6,422 bases of DNA, taken from Chloroflexota bacterium. Its GTDB lineage: Bacteria > Chloroflexota > Dehalococcoidia > SAR202 > UBA11138. The stretch spans positions 1 through 6,422 of the forward strand of contig JADFHV010000126.1 in assembly GCA_022566975.1 (NCBI GenBank), in the 5' to 3' direction. Positions 1-5,347 of this stretch are shown here, in pieces. The notes below the pieces were generated by a model. That model was given only the letters and a program-made list of their open reading frames with translations, was not told the origin of the DNA and did not search any database. Each line of letters opens with the position of its first letter. Position 1 is the first letter of the stretch. The position numbers and the translations under genes were made by a program.

Positions 1-727
1 GGCCTATCATAACCCCAGCTCCACCATAGTCTATTGCCGTACTTGAGGAAGTCGAAAGGTCGTGACGGGGTGCAAATAGTGAACGACCGACCCTCCCCCG
101 TCTCCACCACAAACACACGGTTGACGCGTGCGGCGTGCCTTCCCCCTTCCCAATAAGTACTGCGACCAGAAGTTTGTGATTAGTACTGTGCTACTAGTAA
201 TGTTGGAAAACGTACAACACAGACCTGTGTGAAAGTCCACCGCCGATTGACACCGTTCTGGAGTGAGAGTAGCCTTCACGTCGTCAAGGATTGTGGGTTC
301 TTTGGACGCCCGCAGTTTGATATGGGAAATGTCGGTCTTATTCTTAGATATCAGGATCAAGTCGGGGCGTTCCCGGAGTTCCTCGGTCTGAGCCGAGAGG
401 ATGTCTGGCCCTACTTCGCGAAAATTGGAAGCCGTGTCGTCGGAATGTGGAAGGTCATCCATCCGCCACGAATAGGCGGCTCACCCGGGCTCTGGCCGGA
501 GTTGGCTTCTGAGTCATCCTTCGTCGTGCTCCGGGGGCAAACTTCTACGAACCGCCCTATTTTATTCCCGGTCTCGATGAGTCGTACGGTTTAGCCGAAA
601 CAGGCTGAGCGCGTCGATATTTTGGAGAACCACGCAAACAAACTTAGATCCTGCGCGGCTTGTACTCAGTCCATTCGACATGGGTAAACCCCGGCCAGTC
701 GGCCTAGTCTAGCAAGAGGAGGATTCG
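1..727. other. Gene-poor left flank, no supported gene
   Basis: This stretch is visibly richer in A and T than the rest of the window. Open frames exist on both strands (229-594 plus, 31-462 minus), but neither has a convincing ribosome-binding site or a recognisable domain, and they overlap each other antisense. Small inverted repeats are present: ACACAG/CTGTGT at 217-230 with a 2-base spacer, and CCGCC/GGCGG at 463-479 with a 7-base loop. Neither is followed by a T run. The last bases (716-722) are the ribosome-binding site of the next gene. I see no RNA gene, transposase or decayed known gene here. It could be decayed DNA or a region whose gene is unfamiliar to me. Confidence 0.5.
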
Positions 728-1075
728 ATGGCGCTCCGGCGGTGTCTTTTGGAATTGGGATCGGGGGTGGACCTACACGGTAGGGACTCCACCAAGGCGG
801 CACGTCGGGCCGTCTCCGATGCCCTGCGTCACAGTAGCGTCGCCTTCCCACGTGTCTTCGGATATGGTCCTGAGATGATGGCGGTGGAGGTGAATATCGC
901 TGTTCCGTACCACGATACTGTGAACTCCGACGAAGTCCTTCTGGAGGTGCCGTACGGCCGCAAGAGCATCAATGTGGTGGAAGGTGGGATGGAGGTGCCC
1001 GGCGGCGAGCAAAGCAACGACTCCACCATCATGGCCAACGCCGCAATCATCGTCAGCCTGGAGGTTCCAGACTAG
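728..1075 (+). CDS. Lin0512 family protein
   Basis: This 115-residue protein of unknown function matches the Lin0512 family, a group of roughly 110-120 residue proteins found in diverse bacteria. The match rests on the N-terminal LELGSGVDLHGRDSTKAARRA segment read in two parts: a hydrophobic strand, then GVDLHG (residues 13-18) and the TKAA-RAV-DA helix (22-32). Further matches are the central VNIAVPYH strand (55-62) and VPYG (74-77) followed by VVEGGMEVPGG (83-93), which is the family's V-GGM core. The start is firm: GAGGAGG at 716-722 lies 5 bases before ATG. The length is normal and no key motif is missing. No signal peptide or membrane segment is visible, so a cytoplasmic location is inferred. 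No biochemical role is known to me. A second ribosome-binding site overlaps its stop codon, suggesting it once headed a longer operon. Confidence 0.86.
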   Translation: MALRRCLLELGSGVDLHGRDSTKAARRAVSDALRHSSVAFPRVFGYGPEMMAVEVNIAVPYHDTVNSDEVLLEVPYGRKSINVVEGGMEVPGGEQSNDSTIMANAAIIVSLEVPD

Positions 1076-1086
1076 GAGGGCCAACG

Positions 1087-1110
1087 GTGAAACTATTCCT
1101 CCGGATCTAG
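1087..1110 (+). pseudogene. Aborted gene start after Lin0512 gene
   Basis: AGGAGGG at 1074-1080 overlaps the Lin0512 stop codon and lies 6 bases before a GTG at 1087. The frame reads VKLFLRI and stops at TAG (1108-1110). The ribosome-binding site, spacing and coding-like first residues resemble the start of a translationally linked next gene whose body is gone. NarL-type response regulators often begin with a short basic-hydrophobic strand of this kind before their acidic pair. It may therefore be the original start of the truncated regulator downstream. That link is inference, and a chance ribosome-binding site is possible. Confidence 0.35.
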
Positions 1111-1289
1111 GCGGCCAGCACTACAGCTTGCCCGTGTTCACGGTATAGTTCGACCCGCCCTTCTCCCCGTCCAAGCTCCAACTTGCCGATAGGTCTGAAA
1201 GGGAAAGTCGGGGTGCCATCAAGAAATTCCGTAGGCCGCGTGGTGAGCTTCCGCGGGTCGTCAACTTCCGCTGGGAAGGAGGATCTGGG
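1107..1289 (-). pseudogene. Possible 3' remnant of an antisense gene
   Basis: On the minus strand a 60-codon frame is open from just after an in-frame stop at 1290-1292 to TAG at 1107-1109. It has no good start codon context. Its translation looks protein-like, for example FPFRPIGKLELGRG followed by VELYREHGQAVVLAA at the C-terminus. I cannot assign it to a family. It ends within a base of where the plus-strand receiver domain homology begins, so both could have been cut by the same event. The opposite strand is also open here in two frames (one from 1111, one from 1147), so chance openness of GC-rich DNA is a real alternative. Confidence 0.22.
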
Positions 1290-1809
1290 CTACGTCGTGC
1301 TCATGGACGTGCGAATGCCGGGGACCGACGGCATCCAGGCCTGCCGAATGATCAAGGACGCCTTTCCCGACACCAGGGTGGTGATGCTGACGTCCTATAG
1401 CGACGAAGAGGCGGTGATGGCCTCAATCATGGCCGGCGCCTCGGGCTACCTGCTCAAGAACACGGCCCGCGCCGGTCTCCTCGACGCCGTGCGTTCAGCG
1501 GCCCGGGGAGAGTCGTTGCTGGACCCGGCCGTCGCGTCGCAGGTGCTGGGCCGCCTCAGAGAGCTCGCCATCAAGGAGCAGGACCGTGAGGCGGAGATGC
1601 TGTCCGAGCGTGAGCGGGAGGTAGTGGCCCTCGTGGCGAACGGTCTTACGAATAAGGAGATAGCGGCGGAGCTGGTCATCAGCCAGAACACCGCCCGTAA
1701 CCACGTCTCCCGTATCCTGGACAAGCTCGGACTCACCCGACGCAGCGAGGCCGCCAGGTTCGCCGCCCAGCACGGTCTTCTGGACACCGAGGACCGCCAA
1801 GGCGCCTAA
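1183..1809 (+). CDS. N-terminally truncated NarL/LuxR-family response regulator
   Basis: This is the C-terminal three quarters of a two-component response regulator, a DNA-binding transcription factor normally switched by phosphorylation from a sensor kinase. Receiver homology starts at about residue 37 with VVLMDVRMPGTDG. The phospho-acceptor is Asp42, the switch Thr70 (VVMLTS) and the conserved Lys92 (GYLLK). A linker leads to a complete LuxR-type helix-turn-helix (about 140-203; LSEREREV, GLTNKEIA, NTARNHVSRILDKL). The first ~50 receiver residues, with the Mg-binding acidic pair, are absent. Residues 1-36 resemble nothing in the family. The TTG start at 1183 has no clear ribosome-binding site. 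AAGGAGGA at 1276-1283 precedes in-frame GTG (1297) and ATG (1303), but at long spacing. Without the acidic pair normal phosphorylation is unlikely. It is probably a pseudogene, or else a constitutive DNA-binding remnant. No partner kinase lies nearby. Confidence 0.8.
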   Translation: MPIGLKGKVGVPSRNSVGRVVSFRGSSTSAGKEDLGYVVLMDVRMPGTDGIQACRMIKDAFPDTRVVMLTSYSDEEAVMASIMAGASGYLLKNTARAGLLDAVRSAARGESLLDPAVASQVLGRLRELAIKEQDREAEMLSEREREVVALVANGLTNKEIAAELVISQNTARNHVSRILDKLGLTRRSEAARFAAQHGLLDTEDRQGA

Positions 1810-1854
1810 CCCCCCGCCGGCCGCCGCCGTGTCCCCCGCTTGACCGCTTCCTCC

Positions 1855-1895
1855 CCTCGCGTAGGGGCGGGTTTGAAACCCGCCCCTACGCGAGG
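1855..1895. repeat. Perfect 41-bp inverted repeat (REP/MITE-like)
   Basis: Two perfect 20-base arms (1855-1874, 1876-1895) flank a single G. The core reads GTAGGGGCGGGTTT and its complement, a very stable hairpin on either strand. Read as protein on the plus strand it gives GAGLKPAPTR, a peptide I recall seeing often in small predicted proteins of environmental bacteria, as expected for a dispersed repeat. It sits between two convergently transcribed genes, where it could stop transcription or stabilise 3' ends. No second full copy is in this window and no transposase is adjacent. Confidence 0.8.
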
Positions 1896-2081
1896 CCGAC
1901 TCTCATACTGGACCTCCATCTCGGATGCCACCGGCACCAACAGCGCTTCTTTGCCTCGCTCTCCGCCGCCCTTTTTTGGTACCCCCTACCACTGGAGGAG
2001 CGGGCGCGCCGCCTTAGTCGCCCGCGAGGGGGAGATCGTGGTCAGATTCAGTGGGACGGCTTACCGAGGCTTGGGCGGACA

Positions 2082-2127
2082 CGTAGGTCAGCCCCTACGG
2101 AGCGCGTTGGTCAGAAGTCCGCTGACC
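2082..2127 (-). other. Two tandem hairpins downstream of the proA-linked gene
   Basis: On the minus strand, 12 bases past the 104-residue gene's stop, GGTCAG/CTGACC (2109-2127) forms a 6-bp stem with a 7-base loop. Further on, CGTAGG/CCTACG (2082-2099) forms a second 6-bp stem with a 6-base loop. Neither has a following U run, so a canonical intrinsic terminator is not supported. They could protect the mRNA 3' end or give weak termination of the proB-proA transcript. The second hairpin shares its GTAGG/CCTAC ends with the large palindrome at 1855-1895, and may be a decayed relative. Confidence 0.4.
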
Positions 2128-2138
2128 GTGGCCTGCTT

Positions 2139-2453
2139 CTAGCTCAGGCGCTCGTAGCCGCCGTTGCCCTCGAAGTCTCGGGCGCTGAACACCCCAAGGT
2201 CGCGCCCCTGGTGGACGTGGATGATGAACTCCTGGCGTGCGATGCCCACGGAGTTCAGCAGCTCCTCGTCCATCGTGTCGATCAGGTCCTGGATCCTATC
2301 GGTGGTGAGGCTCTCGTCGACGCTGAGGGTGGCGTGGACTACCGGGCTGGCGTAGTGGATGTCGAGCCGCCCAATGTTGTTGTCGTCCTCGAGCACGGTG
2401 TAGCACTCGGAGTTGGGGGTGCGTGCTTCGCGCTGAAAGTAGAAGGTAGCCAT
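2139..2453 (-). CDS. Hypothetical protein linked to proA
   Basis: This is a 104-residue acidic protein that I do not recognise. The start is ATG at 2453 (MATFYFQREA). It lies 13 bases behind the proA stop, and the GAGGGAG ribosome-binding site sits directly after that stop. A longer frame to 2492 would overlap proA and is less likely. The sequence suggests an alpha/beta fold: a short N-terminal strand, then an alternating strand region (IGRLDIHYASPVVHATLSV, 28-46). A helix (TTDRIQDLIDTMDEELL, about 50-66) follows, then a strand QEFIIHVHQG (74-83) and a polar tail. No signal peptide, membrane segment or cysteine pair is visible; the one Cys is residue 17. Spacing implies co-transcription and probably translational coupling with proA. 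A role in proline or stress metabolism is possible but rests only on position. Confidence 0.72.
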   Translation of the reverse strand: MATFYFQREARTPNSECYTVLEDDNNIGRLDIHYASPVVHATLSVDESLTTDRIQDLIDTMDEELLNSVGIARQEFIIHVHQGRDLGVFSARDFEGNGGYERLS

Positions 2454-2466
2454 CGTCCGCTCCCTC

Positions 2467-3741
2467 TTAGGTCCGGACCTGGCCCGAGCCAAACACGACC
2501 CACTTGTAGGAGGTCAGCTCCCGGAGGCCCATGGGGCCCCTGGCGTGGAACTTGTTGGTGCTTATGGCCACCTCGGCGCCGAGCCCGAACTGACCGCCGT
2601 CGTTGAAGCGGGTCGAGGCGTTCACCATGACGGCGCTGGCGTCTACCTCGTCCACGAAGCGCATGGCGGCCGAGTAGTCCTCCGTGACGATGGCCTCCGA
2701 ATGGCCGGAGCCGTAGGTCTCGATATGCTCGATGGCTTCGTCCAGCGAGTCCACGATCTTGACCGCCGCGGTCAGCGACAGGAACTCGGTGCCCCAGTCC
2801 TCGTCTTGAGCGGGCACGATCCTCAGGCCGTCGCGGGGACCCAACAGGCTGGCGGCGCGAAGGTCGCAGCGCATCTCAACGCCCGTCTCGGTCCAGAGAT
2901 CGGCCATTCGCGAGAGGTAGCTTGGTGCGATGTCGGAGTGCACGATCAGGGTGTCCAGGGCGTTGCAGACCGAGGGCCTCTGCACCTTGGCGTTGTCGAC
3001 GATCCGGACAGCCATATCTATGTCCGCAGCCCTGTCCACGTAGGTGTGACAGACGCCGATGCCCCCGGTGACGGCCGGCATCTCCGCCTCCTCGGCCACA
3101 CGGCGGATCAGCTCCTGGCCGCCACGGGGGATGATGAGGTCTATCACCTCTTTCATGCTGAGCATGCGGCCCACCAGCTCCCGGTCGGTGGACTCGATGA
3201 ACTGCACTGCCTCGTCCGGCACGCCGGCCAGCGCTATGGCCTCTCTGATCATCGCCGCGAGGGCCGTGTTGGAGTGGACGGCCTCCTTGCCGCCCCGCAG
3301 GATCACGGCGTTGCCCGACTTGACGCACAGCGCCGCGAAGTCCACCGTGATGTTGGGCCGGCTCTCGTAGATGGCGCCTATGACCCCCAGGGGCACCCGC
3401 CTTCTGCCGATCTGGAGTCCGTTGGGCATGGTGCGTGCGTCGAAGGTCTCGCCCACCGGGTCGGGCAGCGCGACGACCCTCATGACGTCATCCGCCATGC
3501 TCTGGAGGCGGTCAGGGCTTAGCAGCAGCCGGTCCAACAGCGAGTCGGTCAGTCCATCGCGCCGCCCGGCCTCGCAGTCCCTCTCGTTGGCGGCCAGTAT
3601 CTCCTCCCGGCGCGACTCCAGGCCGTCGGCGATGTTTGTCAGCGCCTGGTCTTTAACTGAGCTGGGGAGCTTGGCCAGCCGTCGCGCCGCCGCCTTTGCC
3701 ACGCTGCCCTTGGCTTCCAGCTCGTCTACTGTAGTCTGCAT
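2467..3741 (-). CDS. proA: Glutamate-5-semialdehyde dehydrogenase (gamma-glutamyl phosphate reductase)
   Basis: ProA reduces L-glutamyl 5-phosphate with NADPH to glutamate 5-semialdehyde, which cyclises to pyrroline-5-carboxylate. This is the second step of proline synthesis in the cytoplasm. The 424 residues match the usual family length (about 415-420) and the aldehyde dehydrogenase fold. Visible landmarks are the PLGVIGAIYESRPN segment (117-130), KSGNAVILRGGKEA (141-154) and IIPRGG (203-208). The catalytic Cys259 lies in QRPSVCNALDTL. The family signature region runs VDSLDEAIEHIETYGSGHSE (330-349), followed by VNASTRFNDGGQFGLGAE (373-390) and RGPMGLRELTSYKW (401-414). I chose ATG at 3741 because GGAGG lies 10 bases upstream and homology begins soon after. 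An ATG at 3783 in the same frame would add 14 atypical residues. It lies 271 bp behind proB and 13 bp ahead of the unknown gene. All catalytic motifs look intact. Confidence 0.97.
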   Translation of the reverse strand: MQTTVDELEAKGSVAKAAARRLAKLPSSVKDQALTNIADGLESRREEILAANERDCEAGRRDGLTDSLLDRLLLSPDRLQSMADDVMRVVALPDPVGETFDARTMPNGLQIGRRRVPLGVIGAIYESRPNITVDFAALCVKSGNAVILRGGKEAVHSNTALAAMIREAIALAGVPDEAVQFIESTDRELVGRMLSMKEVIDLIIPRGGQELIRRVAEEAEMPAVTGGIGVCHTYVDRAADIDMAVRIVDNAKVQRPSVCNALDTLIVHSDIAPSYLSRMADLWTETGVEMRCDLRAASLLGPRDGLRIVPAQDEDWGTEFLSLTAAVKIVDSLDEAIEHIETYGSGHSEAIVTEDYSAAMRFVDEVDASAVMVNASTRFNDGGQFGLGAEVAISTNKFHARGPMGLRELTSYKWVVFGSGQVRT

Positions 3742-3833
3742 CTCAGGTCGGCCTCCAGTGTCCGTCTTGAAAGTTGGATGCATGTCTCATGCGGCGACAT
3801 GTTTAGAGCTGAACCTGGACTCAGGGCTCTCTT

Positions 3834-3849
3834 CCCCACCCACCCCCCC
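3834..3849 (-). other. G-quadruplex-type motif on the proBA mRNA strand
   Basis: The minus strand reads G7-T-G3-T-G4, which satisfies the standard four-tract pattern of at least three Gs with single-base loops. Very short loops generally give stable structures. It lies about 93 bases upstream of the proA start, within the transcribed spacer, so both the DNA coding strand and the mRNA could fold. Function is unknown, and it may simply be part of the repeat element next to it. Confidence 0.5.
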
Positions 3850-3858
3850 ATGAAGGAA

Positions 3859-3911
3859 TCTGGGGTTTCACCCCAGACCCCGCCCAGAGTCCCGACCAGT
3901 CGGGATTCTGG
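3859..3911. repeat. Double-hairpin repeat element
   Basis: Two adjacent inverted repeats are seen. TCTGGGGT/ACCCCAGA (3859-3877) is a perfect 8-bp stem with a 3-base loop. CCAGAGTCCCGAC/GTCGGGATTCTGG (3884-3911) has 13-base arms with 12 Watson-Crick pairs and one G-T pair around a 2-base centre. Both stems share the CCAGA/TCTGG sequence at their ends, suggesting one composite element. The compact paired-stem layout resembles dispersed REP-type repeats. No other full copy occurs in this window, so the repeat nature across the genome is inferred. Confidence 0.65.
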
Positions 3912-4012
3912 ACCAGGACACTAGAAGTCCTTTCGGTGTCGGGAATCGCGCCGTGCGCGGGCAGTTCACGAACGGCCCCTACCAGGAAACGTGTCTGTCA
4001 TTCTCTGAGGTG

Positions 4013-5185
4013 CTACAGGACCACCATGTTGTTACGGTGCACTACCTCGTCGCCGTACTGGTGCCCAAGGATGTCCGCTATGCGGTCGGAGTGCAGGCCC
4101 CTTATCCGGGTCAGCTCCTCCGAGCTGTAGTTGGCGATCCCACACGCTATCTGGGCCCTGGCCGGCTCGAGGATGGAGACGATGTCGCCTCGGTGGAAGG
4201 AGCCCAGCACATCGGTCACCCCGGCCGGAAGCAGGCTTCGATTCTGGCGGGTCACGGCCTTGACCGCGCCGCCGTCCACGACGATCTCCCCCCTAGTGGA
4301 GACCCCGGCGAGCATCCAGCGCTTCCGGCTCTCCATCTTGGTACGGGTGGCTGGAAACGCGGTCCCTACGGCCTCTCCGTCTACAAGGCGCATTAGCACC
4401 TCGGGCTCATGGCCGCTGGCGATCACCGTATCGACTCCGGAGGCCGTCGCCAGACGGGCGGCGTCCAGCTTGGTCGTCATCCCCCCGCGCCCCGCGCCCT
4501 CCCAGGACGGCCCGCCCATCGTCTCGATCTCCTCGCTCAGGCTCTCGACCGTCGGTACGAGCTGCGCTTCACGGTCCACGTTGGGGTCTGCGGTAAACAG
4601 CCCTTGCACCTGCCCCAGCATGACCAGCAGGTCGGCGTCCACCAGATTGGCTACCATCGCCGACAGCGTGTCGTTGTCTCCGAACGCGTCGCCGGCCAGC
4701 TCGTCTACCGCCACAACGTCGTTCTCGTTGACGATGGGCACCACCCTGCGCTCCAGCAGCCCCAGCAGCGTGTTGCGGATGTTCAGGTATCCCAGCCGGT
4801 CGCTCAGGTCGCTCCGGGAGAGCAGGGCCTGGGCCACGACGATCTCGCGAGCACTAAAGAGCTGCTCATAGGCGTGCATCAGATGGCTCTGCCCGACGGC
4901 TGCCAGCACCTGCCGGAACGGTAGATCTTTCCCATGCTGCGCGGCGTCAAGCACGTGGCGGCCGGCCGCGACGGCACCTGACGTAACGAGTATGGTGTCG
5001 GCACCCTCCGTATGGAGCCGGGCGATCTGGTCCACCAGGCCTGCCATCATCTCCTGGTCGAGCCTGCCGCCATCGCGCGTCAAGAGACTGGTCCCGGCCT
5101 TCACTACAATCCGCCGATAGGGGGCACGCCCTCGCTTCGAGGAGGCGTCGGTTACAGTGGAAGTGAGGTCCCTCTGGGGAGGCAT
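4013..5185 (-). CDS. proB: Glutamate 5-kinase with C-terminal PUA domain
   Basis: ProB phosphorylates L-glutamate with ATP to L-glutamyl 5-phosphate, the committed and usually proline-inhibited step of proline synthesis. The amino acid kinase domain (about 25-275) shows VVKAGTSLLT with Lys29, VTSGAVAAGR with Ser69, and VNEND with Asp156. It also has FGDND with Asn171 and the GAGRGGMTTK loop with Lys239. A PUA domain follows (about 298-380; GEIVVDGGAVKAV, SLLPAGV, FHRGD, ANYSS, HSDRIADILG). At 390 residues it is longer than the E. coli enzyme (367), mainly from about 19 extra N-terminal residues and a 3-residue insertion before Asn171. One oddity is that Gly191-Gln192 occupies the place of the ATP-contacting Thr-Asp pair of E. 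coli ProB. ATG at 5185 is the only obvious start; its ribosome-binding site is weak. A strong promoter lies about 50 bp upstream and proA follows. Confidence 0.96.
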   Translation of the reverse strand: MPPQRDLTSTVTDASSKRGRAPYRRIVVKAGTSLLTRDGGRLDQEMMAGLVDQIARLHTEGADTILVTSGAVAAGRHVLDAAQHGKDLPFRQVLAAVGQSHLMHAYEQLFSAREIVVAQALLSRSDLSDRLGYLNIRNTLLGLLERRVVPIVNENDVVAVDELAGDAFGDNDTLSAMVANLVDADLLVMLGQVQGLFTADPNVDREAQLVPTVESLSEEIETMGGPSWEGAGRGGMTTKLDAARLATASGVDTVIASGHEPEVLMRLVDGEAVGTAFPATRTKMESRKRWMLAGVSTRGEIVVDGGAVKAVTRQNRSLLPAGVTDVLGSFHRGDIVSILEPARAQIACGIANYSSEELTRIRGLHSDRIADILGHQYGDEVVHRNNMVVL

Positions 5186-5226
5186 TGGCGGTTCTCGGTG
5201 CGCTCCGCGGCGTACGCGGATGAGTC

Positions 5227-5263
5227 GCGCTCCATTATATCAGCGGAGAAAACGCCTCAACAA
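5227..5263 (-). promoter_or_regulatory. Extended -10 promoter for proB
   Basis: The minus strand reads TGATATAAT (5242-5234), a perfect TATAAT box with the TG extension one base upstream, typical of housekeeping-sigma promoters that need little -35 contact. Possible -35 boxes are TTGAGG (5255-5260, 15-bp spacer) or TTGTTG (5258-5263, 18-bp spacer); both are weak. Transcription would begin near 5227, giving a leader of about 40 bases before the proB ATG. No operator or attenuator is evident in that short leader. Confidence 0.68.
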
Positions 5264-5324
5264 GGAATAGAAGGCCGGACGCCTCAGTGCCTTGGAGTGG
5301 CTCGGCGTGGCCACGGACTGAAAA

Positions 5325-5343
5325 CCGGGGTCTGTCCGGGGTC
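5325..5343. repeat. Short direct repeat behind lipoprotein gene
   Basis: CCGGGGTC occurs twice in the same orientation (5325-5332 and 5336-5343), separated by TGT, directly beyond the lipoprotein stop. It does not form a hairpin. On the minus strand the second copy reached is followed by TTTT, but without an inverted stem a terminator is not supported. It may be a slippage duplication. Confidence 0.4.
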
Positions 5344-5347
5344 CTAC

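Larger units (their letters stand above)
1810..2138. other. Convergent intergenic region with inverted repeats
   Basis: This is the 329-bp gap between the end of the plus-strand regulator and the end of the minus-strand 104-residue gene. It holds a perfect 41-bp palindrome near its left side and two short hairpins near its right side, listed separately. The plus-strand open frame starting at 1840 appears to be only the translation of the palindrome plus flanking sequence. A T6 run at 1972-1977 has no clear GC-rich stem directly before it, so I do not call a canonical terminator. No RNA gene is visible. Confidence 0.6.
3779..4012 (-). other. Unusually long structured proB-proA spacer
   Basis: No gene is visible between the proB stop and the start of proA. 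Read as mRNA (minus strand) it holds in order a 13-bp stem, an 8-bp stem, a run of G tracts and a small GCATG/CATGC hairpin (3780-3792). The ProA ribosome-binding site follows. No U-rich tract follows any stem and I see no good -10/-35 pair for a separate proA promoter. The simplest reading is a repeat element inserted into the operon, with transcription continuing through it; this is inference. Confidence 0.5.

Noticed and set aside
31..462. Minus-strand open frame of 143 codons
   Set aside because: Its first half looks mildly protein-like (charged helix-like stretch, RPDLILI), but the second half is low-quality and no Shine-Dalgarno or known motif supports it.
229..594. Plus-strand open frame of 121 codons beginning with GTG
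   Set aside because: There is no ribosome-binding site before the GTG, no recognisable domain, and composition that looks random; it also overlaps an antisense open frame.
622..649. Promoter TTGGAG-16 bp-TTAGAT ahead of the Lin0512 gene
   Set aside because: The -10 matches only three of six consensus bases and the -35 is imperfect; such matches are common by chance in this A/T-richer stretch.
1840..2142. Plus-strand open frame of 100 codons containing GAGLKPAPTR
   Set aside because: It is the translation of a perfect palindromic repeat with unrelated flanks; there is no good ribosome-binding site.
2545..3522. Long plus-strand open frame of 325 codons
   Set aside because: It lies wholly antisense to proA, whose motifs are unambiguous; long shadow frames are expected in GC-rich coding DNA.
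3859..3911. Intrinsic terminator between proB and proA
   Set aside because: The stems are strong but no U run follows them on either strand, so they were listed as a repeat element instead.
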